Source: Isoptericola sp. (lineage in GTDB: Bacteria > Actinomycetota > Actinomycetes > Actinomycetales > Cellulomonadaceae). From it: DNA of 35,219 nucleotides. Position numbers and translations under genes: made by a program. Positions 17,143-24,605 of this stretch are shown one piece after another (positions within the stretch are counted from its first letter, which is position 1; every line of letters begins with the position of its first letter). The DNA lies in assembly GCA_031180595.1 (NCBI GenBank), contig JAPSLQ010000014.1, forward strand, positions 1 through 35,219. Reading direction: 5' to 3'. Below the pieces are notes generated by a model. It searched no databases. It was not told the origin of the DNA and saw nothing but the letters and a program-made list of their open reading frames with translations.

Positions 17143-18084
17143 TCACGGCAGCGGCAGCAGCGGGTTGACCCGCGCTGCCCGCCGGACCGCGGCGGGGAAG
17201 GGGCTCAGCAGCCGGCCGGTGGTGCGCAGCGGGTCCTTCGCGTCGTGGGCCGTGAACCGCATCGGCCGGACGCCGAGCCGCTCGGCGATGGCGTCCTCGC
17301 GGACCTTCTCGTCGAACAGGGCCCGCTCGGCGTCGTGGTCGGGCCCCAGGGCGCCAGCGGTGTACTTCACGCGCCCGTCGAACTCGGCCAGGACCCTGTG
17401 CTCGGGCCAGGCGAGGTCGACGAAGAACCGGCCGACCCGCGTCGTGACGGGGAACTGCGTGCGTGGGCGGGGGAGGCCCGCCCGGAGCGCCAGGTAGCGC
17501 AGCCAGGTCTCCCAGGGCGACTCGGCACCCGTGTCCGCGAGGCCGAGCAGCAGCCGTGCGCGTCGCCGTCCGGGTCCCGCCCCGTCGCCCACCGCGCGGC
17601 GGATCTCGTCGGCGTCCACCCGCCGCAGCGCCCAGTCGGCGACGACGAGCCCGTGGAGCGGGTGCATCGTCGTCAGGCAGTCCACGACGGTCTGCTCGAG
17701 CGTGGTGACGGGGATCCCGTCGAGGGTGACCCACCGCTCCGGCAGCGGACGGTGCCGCGCGATGTCGGCCGCGGCGGTGGCCCCCGCACGGTACTGCTGC
17801 CGCACGTGGGTCACCTCGGGCGTCCGCCACAGCCAGGCGCCCCACAGGAGCGCCGCGCTCTCGTGGCTGAAGACGTGGGTCGCCCGCAGCTGGCGGTGCA
17901 CCGCCTCGATCCGGGCCGCCGCACGACGGCGCAAGGCCTCGGCCGGATGGGTGCCGTCGTCGGGCACCCGCTCGCGGTAGGCACCCCATCGCAGCTGCTC
18001 GAGCTCCCCCTTGGCCAGGGCGCTGCGCAGGGCCGCGCGGTCGTGCTCGCGCGCGATGAGGACGGCAGGTTCGTCAGGCGTCAT
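17143..18084 (-). CDS. AbiEi-like N-terminal domain with DUF559/Vsr-like nuclease-fold C-terminus
   Basis: Encodes 313 aa. Residues about 1-60 resemble the winged-helix start of AbiEi-type antitoxin proteins (REHDRAALRSALAKGELEQLRWGAYR). A middle part has TLDGIPVTTLEQTVVDCL near 120-136. The C-terminal part has ESPWETWLRYLALRAGLPRP (E189 on), FVDLAWPEHRVLAEFDG and VKY, giving D223, E234 and K240 in the order expected of a PD-(D/E)XK or DUF559/Vsr-like fold. I chose ATG 18084, because the track start at 18243 reads through a palindrome. There is no adjacent AbiEii toxin, so it is not a classical type IV toxin-antitoxin pair. Such orphan proteins are common in actinobacteria and their role is unknown. 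It is framed by two related palindromes. Confidence 0.75.
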   Translation of the reverse strand: MTPDEPAVLIAREHDRAALRSALAKGELEQLRWGAYRERVPDDGTHPAEALRRRAAARIEAVHRQLRATHVFSHESAALLWGAWLWRTPEVTHVRQQYRAGATAAADIARHRPLPERWVTLDGIPVTTLEQTVVDCLTTMHPLHGLVVADWALRRVDADEIRRAVGDGAGPGRRRARLLLGLADTGAESPWETWLRYLALRAGLPRPRTQFPVTTRVGRFFVDLAWPEHRVLAEFDGRVKYTAGALGPDHDAERALFDEKVREDAIAERLGVRPMRFTAHDAKDPLRTTGRLLSPFPAAVRRAARVNPLLPLP

Positions 18085-18186
18085 CGCCGCACGGTGCCCG
18101 ACGGCGGTGCTCGTCCGCCCCGGACGTCGTCGTGCGCTGGGGATGCACGGTCCCTGGGGGCGGCCTCCGGCACCCGCCGCTCGCCC

Positions 18187-18248
18187 CGTCGGTGATCCGT
18201 CACCGGATCGGCGGTCCGGACCGCCGACCTCGCGACGGACCACCGATC
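18187..18248. repeat. 62-bp imperfect palindrome, right copy
   Basis: The centre is the perfect 20-bp palindrome TCGGCGGTCCGGACCGCCGA (18208-18227). Pairing continues outward with a few mismatches through 18188-18247. The 31-nt core shared with the left copy differs at 2 positions. It lies 20 bp beyond the MFS gene stop and about 100 bp upstream of the AbiEi-like gene start, both on the minus strand. Confidence 0.85.
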
Positions 18249-18268
18249 GGACGTGCGCCGAGGCCGCC

Positions 18269-19468
18269 CTAGCGCACCGGCCGGGACGCGGCCCACAGGG
18301 CGGCGCCCATCACCGTGAGCACCGCGGTGATGATGGCGAGCGGGACGCCCCAGCCGTCGGTCGCGGAGTGCACCGCACCGATCAGGGTGGGCGCGGTCGC
18401 GGCGCCGGCGTAGCCGGCGGTCTGCACGACGGCGGAGCCGCGGCGCACCGCCGCGACGCTCGGGCTGCGCTCCGCGAGAAGGGTGAACAGCACCGTGAAG
18501 TACCCGCCCTGCGCGGCGCCGGCGAGCGCCACGCCGAGCCACCACAGGCCGGGCGCGAGGAGCAGCGCGAGCGGCAGGGACAGCCACATCACGCTCAGCG
18601 TCAGGCCGATGGCGCGGAACGACACCCGGCGCGCCAGCGCCGCCGGGACCAGCACGGCCGCCACCACGGCGAGCAGCTGGAACGGTCCGGTCGCCGCCCC
18701 GGCCGCCACCGGGTCCATGCCGAGCCGGTCGGCCAGGATGGAGGGCAGCCACGCCGTCATCACGTAGTAGCTCGACGAGGTGCCGGCGAACGCGACCGCC
18801 AGCAGGAAAGCGAGCCGGCGCACCTGACGCCGGGCGTCGGCGTCGACGTCACCACCGCGCGCGAGACGCGGCACGCCCCCGTCGGGGTGGCGCTCGGCGA
18901 GCTCGCGTCCGGCCGGGACCCACACGCACAGGGCGAGGACGGCGAGCAGGCCCCACCCCGCGAGCGCCCACTGCCACCCGAACGCGGTCGCGAGCGGCAC
19001 GGTGAGCATCGTGGTGAACGTCGAGCCGACGTTCATGGTCGCGGCGTACATGCCGGTCACGGTCGCGGCACGGTCGCGGAAGTCGCGGGCGATGACGATG
19101 GGGACCGAGACGTTGCCCACGGTGATCCCGACGCCGAGCAGAGCCGTCCCGACCAGCGCGGCCGGTACCGTCCCGGCCGAGCGCAGCAGCGTCCCGGCCA
19201 GGACCAGGGTCAGCGCGACCAGGACGGCGCGCTCCGGGCCGATGCGGCCGACGACGACCGAGACCGCCGGTGTGAAGACGGCGAAGCACAGGATCGGGAT
19301 CGAGGTGAGGAGCCCGACGCCGGCGGAGGACAGGCCGAGGTCGGCCGTCACGTCGTCGACGACGGTGGGCAGCGAGGTGAGCTGGCCGCGCAGGTTGAGC
19401 GCGACCAGCATCAGCGCCAGCAGGACGAACCCGGACGCCCGGGCCGCGGCGCCGGGCCGGACCGTCAT
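18269..19468 (-). CDS. MFS transporter, CynX/NimT type
   Basis: Encodes a 399-aa major facilitator with about 12 membrane helices. NLRGQLTSLPTVVDDV near residues 25-40 is the characteristic first-helix signature of the CynX/NimT (cyanate/nitroimidazole-type) family, where the proline- and glycine-rich loop follows helix 1. The loop region VVGRIGPERAVL near 72-83 corresponds to the MFS motif A position. The start ATG overlaps the stop of the MarR gene (ATGA), so the two form an operon with MarR first. A drug or small anion substrate is plausible for a MarR-paired transporter, but the ligand is not known. The gene ends 20 bp before the right palindrome. Confidence 0.9.
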   Translation of the reverse strand: MTVRPGAAARASGFVLLALMLVALNLRGQLTSLPTVVDDVTADLGLSSAGVGLLTSIPILCFAVFTPAVSVVVGRIGPERAVLVALTLVLAGTLLRSAGTVPAALVGTALLGVGITVGNVSVPIVIARDFRDRAATVTGMYAATMNVGSTFTTMLTVPLATAFGWQWALAGWGLLAVLALCVWVPAGRELAERHPDGGVPRLARGGDVDADARRQVRRLAFLLAVAFAGTSSSYYVMTAWLPSILADRLGMDPVAAGAATGPFQLLAVVAAVLVPAALARRVSFRAIGLTLSVMWLSLPLALLLAPGLWWLGVALAGAAQGGYFTVLFTLLAERSPSVAAVRRGSAVVQTAGYAGAATAPTLIGAVHSATDGWGVPLAIITAVLTVMGAALWAASRPVR

Positions 19469-19974
19469 TCGTCGAACTGCGCGACCAGCGTGCGCAGCAG
19501 GGCGGCGAGCTGCGGCCGCTCGGCGGGCGCGAGGACGTCGAGGACGCGTGACTCGACGTCGAGCAGGTCGCTCATCGCGGCGTCGACGCGCTCGCGCCCG
19601 GTGGCCGTGAGCTGCACGAGCACGCCGCGGCGGTCGTCGAGGGAGCGGTGCCGCTGGACGAACCCGCGGCGCTCGAGCCGGTCGATGCGGTTCGTCATGG
19701 TCCCGCTCGTGACGAGCGTCTGCGCGACGAGCGTGCCGGGCGACAGGCGGTACGGCTCGCCGGCGCGGCGCAGGGCGGACAGGACGTCGAACTCCCAGGT
19801 CTCGAGGTCGTGGCGCGCGAAGGCGCCGCGCCGGGCGCGGTCGAGGTGCCGGGCGAGCCGGCTGACGCGCGAGAAGACGGTGAGCGGTTCGACGTCCAGG
19901 TCGGGCCGCTCGCGCCGCCAGGCGCCGACGATGCGGTCGACCTCGTCACCCGTCGCCCGTGGGGTGGCCTCCAT
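19465..19974 (-). CDS. MarR-family transcriptional regulator
   Basis: Encodes 169 aa with the MarR winged helix-turn-helix: WEFDVLSALRRAGEPYRLSPGTLVAQTLVTSGTMTNRIDRLERRG in the middle and the wing HRSLDDRRGVLVQLT after it. MarR proteins are dimeric repressors released by small ligands. I chose the ATG at 19974 over the upstream start at 20007, because a minus-strand -10 box TACCCT ends 6 bp before it and the upstream start would fall in the operator. Its stop overlaps the MFS start, so it probably controls its own expression and that of the transporter through the perfect palindrome at 20003-20017. Confidence 0.93.
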   Translation of the reverse strand: MEATPRATGDEVDRIVGAWRRERPDLDVEPLTVFSRVSRLARHLDRARRGAFARHDLETWEFDVLSALRRAGEPYRLSPGTLVAQTLVTSGTMTNRIDRLERRGFVQRHRSLDDRRGVLVQLTATGRERVDAAMSDLLDVESRVLDVLAPAERPQLAALLRTLVAQFDE

Positions 19975-19980
19975 GGCCAG

Positions 19981-20017
19981 AGGGTACCGCGGGTCTCTCG
20001 ACGTCAAGAGTCTTGAC
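19981..20017 (-). promoter_or_regulatory. Promoter and operator of the marR-MFS operon
   Basis: On the minus strand, -35 TTGACG (20007-20002) and -10 TACCCT (19986-19981) are 15 bp apart; the -10 ends 6 bp before the MarR ATG, so the mRNA is likely leaderless. Overlapping the -35 is a perfect 15-bp palindrome with 7-bp arms, GTCAAGA-G-TCTTGAC, at 20003-20017. Its size and place suit MarR autorepression. Confidence 0.65.
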
Positions 20018-20023
20018 GCGCCC

Positions 20024-20674
20024 TCACGGCTTGGTGAGCGTGGGCTTCCTGACCATCCCGGACAGCCCGTTCCAGGCGAGGTTGACCAGGTGGGCCGCGA
20101 CGTCCGTCTTCTTCGGGCTGCGCGCGTCGAGCCAGTACTGGCCGGTGAGCGCCACCATGCCCACCAGCATCTGCGCGTACAGCGGGGCGACCTTGGGGTC
20201 GAGCCCGTTGTGCTTGAACTGCGCGGCGAGGATGTGCTCGACCTGGGCCGCGACGTCGCCGATGAGGCTCGAGAACGTGCCGGTCGCCTGCGCGACGGGC
20301 GAGTCGCGCACGAGGATGCGGAACCCGTCCTCGGACGCCTCGATGTAGCCGAGGAGGGCGAGCGCCGTGCGCTCGACCATGACCTTGGGGTGGCCGCCCT
20401 CGGCGAGCGCCCCGGTGAGCGCGGCGGTCAGCGCCTGGACCTCGCGGTCGACGATGACCGCGTAGATGCCCTCCTTGCCGCCGAAGTGCTCGTACACCAC
20501 GGGCTTGGACACCCCGGCCCGCGCGGCGATCTCCTCGACGCTCGTGCCGTCGAACCCCTTCTCCGCGAACAGGCCGCGGCTGACCTCCAGCAGCTGCTCG
20601 CGGCGCTGGCTCGCCGTCATGCGGGAGCGCGGCACGCGCTTCGGCTCGCGGGGATCGGCAGGCATGAAGGCCAT
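20024..20674 (-). CDS. TetR-family transcriptional regulator
   Basis: Encodes about 216 aa. The N-terminal TetR helix-turn-helix is clear: RREQLLEVSRGLFAEKGFDGTSVEEIAARAGVSKPVVYEHFGGKEGIYAVIVDRE (about residues 27-81). The remaining helices form the ligand/dimer domain, with no motif that names a ligand. The ORF track extends to 20920 through the tRNA gene, which cannot be coding. Candidate starts are ATG 20674 (used here) and ATG 20665 in the same frame; neither has a strong ribosome binding site, and CACAAT upstream of 20665 could be a -10 box. No target gene is obvious. The marR-MFS operon lies downstream on the same strand with its own promoter. Confidence 0.92.
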   Translation of the reverse strand: MAFMPADPREPKRVPRSRMTASQRREQLLEVSRGLFAEKGFDGTSVEEIAARAGVSKPVVYEHFGGKEGIYAVIVDREVQALTAALTGALAEGGHPKVMVERTALALLGYIEASEDGFRILVRDSPVAQATGTFSSLIGDVAAQVEHILAAQFKHNGLDPKVAPLYAQMLVGMVALTGQYWLDARSPKKTDVAAHLVNLAWNGLSGMVRKPTLTKP

Positions 20675-20845
20675 TGTGCCTGCTCGGCGTGCGGGCGGTG
20701 TGGCGCGCCCCACGCGGGAGCGCGGCCCGATCTGCCGGACGAGCGCGGGGGCACGCCCGCGGACCTGGCAGACTGTGGACGGACGCGCGACGGTGGTGCG
20801 TGACCCGCACCGGGGCAGGCCCCGACCCATCGCCGCGACGGCCGG

Positions 20846-20917
20846 TCCGCCTTGGTGTAATCGGCAGCACAAGGGTTTTTGGTGCCTTTGGTCCAGGTTC
20901 GAGTCCTGGGGGCGGAG
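20846..20917 (+). tRNA. tRNA-Gln (anticodon UUG)
   Basis: A full cloverleaf can be drawn by hand. The acceptor stem is TCCGCCT with GGGCGGA and discriminator G at 20917. The D stem is GTGT with GCAC. The anticodon stem is AGGGT with GCCTT, with loop TTTTGGT placing TTG at 20879-20881, and the T stem is CCAGG with CCTGG around TTCGAGT. CCA is not encoded. It reads glutamine CAA codons, which are rare in this GC-rich genome. It lies 30 bp upstream of the glmU start on the same strand and may share its transcript. Confidence 0.96.
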
Positions 20918-20947
20918 CACGTGCCCGCGACAGAGAGGGAATCACTG

Positions 20948-22645
20948 GTGGTCTCGAACGGCTCGACCGCAACGACCGGGGAAGGGACTCCGCGGCCGGC
21001 CGCCGTCGTCGTCCTCGCCGCAGGGCAGGGCACCCGGATGAAGTCCGCGACGCCCAAGGTGCTGCACCGCGTCGGCGGCCGCACCATGCTGGGGCACGCG
21101 ATCGCCGCGGGCCAGGAGCTCGCGCCGGAGCACTTCGCCGTCGTCGTGCGCCACGAGCGCGAGCTCGTCGCCGCGGCGGCGCTCGAGCTCGAGCCGGCGG
21201 CGATCGTCGCCGAGCAGGACGAGGTGCCGGGCACGGGCCGGGCGGTCCAGTGCGCGCTCGACGCGCTCGACGCCCGTACCCATGCGGAGCGTGCCGCCGC
21301 CCTCGCGCACACCGACGAGCTGCACGGCGCCGACGAGGCGGCGGACCACCCGCTGGGCGACGGGATCGAGGGCGCGGTCGTCGTGCTCGCGAGCGACGTC
21401 CCGCTGCTCGACGGCGCGACGCTCGGCCAGCTCGTGGCCGCCCACCACGCCGACGGCAACGCCGTCACGATCCTCACGACCGAGGTCGCGGACGCCACGG
21501 GCTACGGCCGTGTCGTCCGCGAGCCGGGCACGGGCGACGTGCTCGAGATCGTCGAGCACAAGGACGCCTCGGCGTCCCAGCGCGACATCCGGGAGATCAA
21601 CGGCGGCGTCTACGTGTTCGACGCCGCGGTCCTGCGCCGGGGCCTCGCCGGCCTGAGCTCCGACAACGCGCAGGGCGAGGTGTACCTGACGGACGTCGTC
21701 GCGTTCGCGCGGAGCGAGGGCCGTCCGGTGCGCGCGCTCCTGAGCGACGACCCGATGCTCGTCGAGGGCGTCAACGACCGCGTCGCCCTCGCCACGCTGG
21801 GCGCCGAGATGAACCGCCGCATCCTCGCCGAGTGGATGCGCGAGGGTGTGACCGTCGTCGACCCGGCCACCACGTGGGTCGACGTCGACGTCGAGCTGGC
21901 CCCGGACGTGACGCTCCTGCCCGGGACGCAGCTGCACGGCGCCACGACGGTGGCCACGGGCGCCACGATCGGCCCGGACACGACCCTGACCGACGTCGAG
22001 GTCGGTGCCGGCGCGACGGTGGTCCGCACGCACGGCTCCGCGTCCGTCGTCGGCGCGGGCGCGTCCGTCGGCCCCTTCGCCTACCTGCGCCCCGGCACGC
22101 GGCTGGGCGCCAAGGGCAAGATCGGCACCTTCGTCGAGACGAAGAACGCCGAGATCGGCGAGGGGTCGAAGGTCCCGCACCTGTCCTACGTCGGCGACGC
22201 GACGATCGGCGAGCACTCGAACGTCGGCGCGGCGTCGGTGACGGTCAACTACGACGGCGTGAGCAAGCACCGGACCGTCATCGGGTCGTACGCCCGCACG
22301 GGCGCGGACAACATGTTCGTCGCCCCGGTGACGGTGGGCGACGGCGCCTACACCGCCGCGGGGTCCGTCATCACGCGAGACGTGCCGCCGGGCGCGCTGG
22401 GCGTCAGCCGCGCGCAGCAGAAGAACGTCGAGGGGTGGGTCGAGCGCCGCAGGCCGGGCACGCCCGCGGCCGAGGCCGCGGCACGCGCGCAGGCGCAGCC
22501 GGGCGGCGGGCTCGTGCTCGGCGCCCAGGCCCAGCTCGAGCTCGGCAAGCACAACGCCCTCACCGGTGCGACGCCCGCCGTCCCGGGCGCCCCCGACTCG
22601 ACCGACTCCTCGTCCGACCCCGCCACCGAAGGAAGCACGCACTGA
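20948..22645 (+). CDS. glmU: Bifunctional GlmU: N-acetylglucosamine-1-phosphate uridylyltransferase / glucosamine-1-phosphate acetyltransferase
   Basis: Encodes 565 aa making UDP-GlcNAc for peptidoglycan and other cell-wall polymers. The uridylyltransferase part begins with VVVLAAGQGTRMKSATPKVLH near residues 18-38 and includes ASDVPLLDG near 146. The left-handed beta-helix acetyltransferase part includes LRPGTRLGAKGKIGTFVETKNAEIG and the YDGVSKHRT and GADNMFVAPVTVGDGAYTAAGSVIT blocks. Start GTG 20948 follows AGAGGGA; the track start at 20879 falls inside the tRNA. It is longer than the usual 450-490 aa because of an insert of about 33 residues near 107-141 and a low-complexity Ala/Gln/Gly tail after about residue 493. 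Its TGA overlaps the prs ATG. Confidence 0.97.
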   Translation: MVSNGSTATTGEGTPRPAAVVVLAAGQGTRMKSATPKVLHRVGGRTMLGHAIAAGQELAPEHFAVVVRHERELVAAAALELEPAAIVAEQDEVPGTGRAVQCALDALDARTHAERAAALAHTDELHGADEAADHPLGDGIEGAVVVLASDVPLLDGATLGQLVAAHHADGNAVTILTTEVADATGYGRVVREPGTGDVLEIVEHKDASASQRDIREINGGVYVFDAAVLRRGLAGLSSDNAQGEVYLTDVVAFARSEGRPVRALLSDDPMLVEGVNDRVALATLGAEMNRRILAEWMREGVTVVDPATTWVDVDVELAPDVTLLPGTQLHGATTVATGATIGPDTTLTDVEVGAGATVVRTHGSASVVGAGASVGPFAYLRPGTRLGAKGKIGTFVETKNAEIGEGSKVPHLSYVGDATIGEHSNVGAASVTVNYDGVSKHRTVIGSYARTGADNMFVAPVTVGDGAYTAAGSVITRDVPPGALGVSRAQQKNVEGWVERRRPGTPAAEAAARAQAQPGGGLVLGAQAQLELGKHNALTGATPAVPGAPDSTDSSSDPATEGSTH

Positions 22646-23628
22646 TGAACAACTCGATCGCCGGGACCGGGGAGCGCACCCTGGTCCTCGCCGCGGGGCG
22701 CGCGCACCCGGAGCTCGCCGAGGCCGTCGCCAAGGAGCTCGGCATCGGCCTGCTGCCCGTGTCCGCGTACGACTTCGCGAACAGCGAGACGTACGTCCGC
22801 TTCGGGGAGTCCGTGCGAGGGACGGACATCTTCCTCCTGCAGAGCCACACCGCGCCGGTGAACCAGTGGCTGATGGAGCAGCTGCTCATGGTCGACGCCG
22901 CCAAGCGGGCCTCGGCACGCACGGTGACCGTCGTCGCGCCGTTCTACGCCTACGCGCGCCAGGACAAGAAGAGCCGTGGCCGCGAGCCCATCTCGGCCCG
23001 GCTCGTGGCGGACATGCTCAAGACCGCGGGCGCGGACCGCATCATGAGCGTCGACCTGCACACGGCGCAGATCCAGGGGTTCTTCGACGGCCCGGTCGAC
23101 CACCTGTGGGCCATGCCGGTGCTCACGGACTACGTGCGCACCCGCGTGGACCTGGGCAACGTCGCCGTCGTCTCGCCCGACGCCGGCCGCATCCGCGTGG
23201 CGGAGATGTGGGCCGCGAAGCTGGGCGGCGCGCCGCTCGCGTTCGTCCACAAGACGCGCGACGTGACCCGGCCCAACCAGGCCGTGGCGAACCGCGTCGT
23301 CGGCGACGTCGAGGGCCGCGAGTGCGTGCTCGTCGACGACCTCATCGACACCGGCGGCACGATCGCCGAGGCGGTCAAGGTCATCATGGACGCGGGCGCG
23401 AAGTCCGTCGTGGTCGCCGCGACGCACGGCGTGCTGTCCGACCCCGCGGCGAAGCGGCTCTCGGAGTGCGGCGCGACCGAGGTCGTCGTGACCGACACGC
23501 TCCCGATCTCGGCCGACAAGCGGTTCGACCGGCTCACGGTGCTCAGCATCGCCCCGCTCGTGGCGCGCGCCATCCGCGAGGTGTTCGACGACGGCTCGGT
23601 CACCTCGCTGTTCGACGGCAACAGCTGA
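22645..23628 (+). CDS. prs: Ribose-phosphate pyrophosphokinase (PRPP synthase, class I)
   Basis: Encodes 327 aa. The enzyme makes PRPP from ribose 5-phosphate and ATP for nucleotide, histidine, tryptophan and arabinan-precursor synthesis. Family motifs are present: FANSETYVRF near 41-50, the flexible catalytic loop RQDKKSRGREPISARLVADML near 104-124, the DLHTAQIQGFFDGPVDHL block, and the PRPP-binding loop VLVDDLIDTGGTIAEA near 229-244. The start ATG 22645 is part of TGATG with glmU, and GAAGGAAG lies ahead; the track ORF from 20674 is a frame shadow. GlmU-prs coupling is common in Gram-positive bacteria. Confidence 0.97.
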   Translation: MNNSIAGTGERTLVLAAGRAHPELAEAVAKELGIGLLPVSAYDFANSETYVRFGESVRGTDIFLLQSHTAPVNQWLMEQLLMVDAAKRASARTVTVVAPFYAYARQDKKSRGREPISARLVADMLKTAGADRIMSVDLHTAQIQGFFDGPVDHLWAMPVLTDYVRTRVDLGNVAVVSPDAGRIRVAEMWAAKLGGAPLAFVHKTRDVTRPNQAVANRVVGDVEGRECVLVDDLIDTGGTIAEAVKVIMDAGAKSVVVAATHGVLSDPAAKRLSECGATEVVVTDTLPISADKRFDRLTVLSIAPLVARAIREVFDDGSVTSLFDGNS

Positions 23629-23957
23629 GCGTCGTCCCACGGCGGGTTTTCCCGAGGGCGCCGAGCCGGGTACAGTAGAGCGGTTGCCTCGGCGAGGGAC
23701 GTCTGACGGGCGCCGGCACGCACAGGGTGCGCGCCGTGATCGCACCCTCAGAGCTGGATCCGTCGGATATCCGTGATCGACTGGGCGGCTGCAGGTGCTC
23801 TGCGCGTGGTGCGCAGCCCCGCGGCGCGTCCTCGGTCGCGTCCGTCATGTGTCCCGCGCCGACGCAGCCGCCCGTCCGTGGGGCCCTCTCACCACGCGGA
23901 CAGCCGACGGTTCCCACTGGTCGTCGGCACGCACAGACCATCCCAGGAGTGATCCAC
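23629..23957 (+). other. 329-bp gene-free region: promoter and structured leader of rplY
   Basis: No gene is supported here. A -10 box TACAGT (23671-23676) follows prs, and GTTTTC (23646-23651) with GGGTAC (23668-23673) looks like a loose SigB/SigF-type promoter, though its spacing is about 2 bp too long. The resulting leader of about 275 nt holds alternative hairpins: CGCAC (23719-23723) with GTGCG (23727-23731), or GGGTGCG (23725-23731) with CGCACCC (23741-23747). A further stem is CTGCGC (23800-23805) with GCGCAG (23811-23816). The 12-mer CGGCACGCACAG occurs at 23714-23725 and again at 23925-23936, just before the ribosome binding site. Confidence 0.5.
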
Positions 23958-24563
23958 GTGTCCGAGTTCAAGCTCGCCGCCGAGGCCCGCACGGAGTTCG
24001 GCAAGGGTGCCGCCCGCCGCATCCGCCGCGCGAACAAGATCCCCGCGGTCCTCTACGGCCACGGTACCGACCCGGTCCACATCACCCTGCCGGGCCACGA
24101 GACGATGCTGGCCGTCCGCCAGACGAACGCCCTCTTCTCGATCGACCTCGACGGCAAGGCGCAGCTCGCCGTCGCCAAGGACGTCCAGCGCGACCCGGTC
24201 CGCAACGTCATCGAGCACCTCGACCTCCTCGTCGTCGACAAGGGCGAGAAGATCGCCGTCGACATCGCGGTGAACGTGGTCGGGGAGTCGGCGCCCGGCA
24301 CCATCCACATCGTCGAGTCGCAGACGCTGTCGGTCCAGGCCGAGGCCACGCACATCCCCGAGTCGATCGAGGTCTCGATCGAGGGCATGGAGGCCGGCAC
24401 GCACGTCACCGCGGGCGACGTGAAGCTCCCCGCCGGCTCCGAGCTGCTCACCGACCCGACCCACACCGTCGTGACCGTGTCGCAGCCGCAGGCCGAGGAG
24501 CTGCCGGAGGACGCCGTCGAGTCGCCCGGCGAGCCCACGGCCTCGGGCGCCGAGTCGGAGTGA
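23958..24563 (+). CDS. rplY: Ribosomal protein bL25, long CTC/TL5 form
   Basis: Encodes 201 aa, a 5S rRNA-binding ribosomal protein of the long (general stress protein CTC) type. The N-terminal L25 domain has the typical start [33 protein letters not shown], followed by a C-terminal TL5-like beta domain with [26 protein letters not shown] near 132-157. A short acidic tail ends the protein. Start GTG 23958 is preceded by CCAGGAG; the track start at 23727 lies in the leader. The gene follows prs after a long structured leader and is followed by a strong terminator, so it may be a separate, regulated transcript. In Bacillus the ctc gene is SigB-dependent, which makes the loose GTTT/GGGTA promoter here worth noting. 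Confidence 0.95.
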   Translation: MSEFKLAAEARTEFGKGAARRIRRANKIPAVLYGHGTDPVHITLPGHETMLAVRQTNALFSIDLDGKAQLAVAKDVQRDPVRNVIEHLDLLVVDKGEKIAVDIAVNVVGESAPGTIHIVESQTLSVQAEATHIPESIEVSIEGMEAGTHVTAGDVKLPAGSELLTDPTHTVVTVSQPQAEELPEDAVESPGEPTASGAESE

Positions 24564-24605
24564 CCCCGCGATAGGACCGCTCGGGCCGAGGACGGCTCGT
24601 GCCGA

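Noticed and set aside
18085-18243. N-terminal extension of the AbiEi-like protein
   Set aside because: It would translate the right 62-bp palindrome. ATG 18084 begins the recognisable domain.
17065-18248. Insertion sequence or classical type IV toxin-antitoxin locus
   Set aside because: No transposase, terminal inverted repeats with target duplication, or AbiEii nucleotidyltransferase toxin was found, so neither label is supported.
18011-20803. 930-codon plus-strand ORF
   Set aside because: Antisense to the MFS, MarR and TetR genes; composition is arginine/glycine/aspartate-rich with no family motif.
20675-20920. Upstream extension of the TetR ORF
   Set aside because: It reads antisense through the tRNA-Gln gene and has no TetR-like sequence; the start lies at 20674 or 20665.
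23727-23957. Upstream in-frame extension of rplY
   Set aside because: The extra 77 codons do not resemble bL25, and a ribosome binding site supports GTG 23958.
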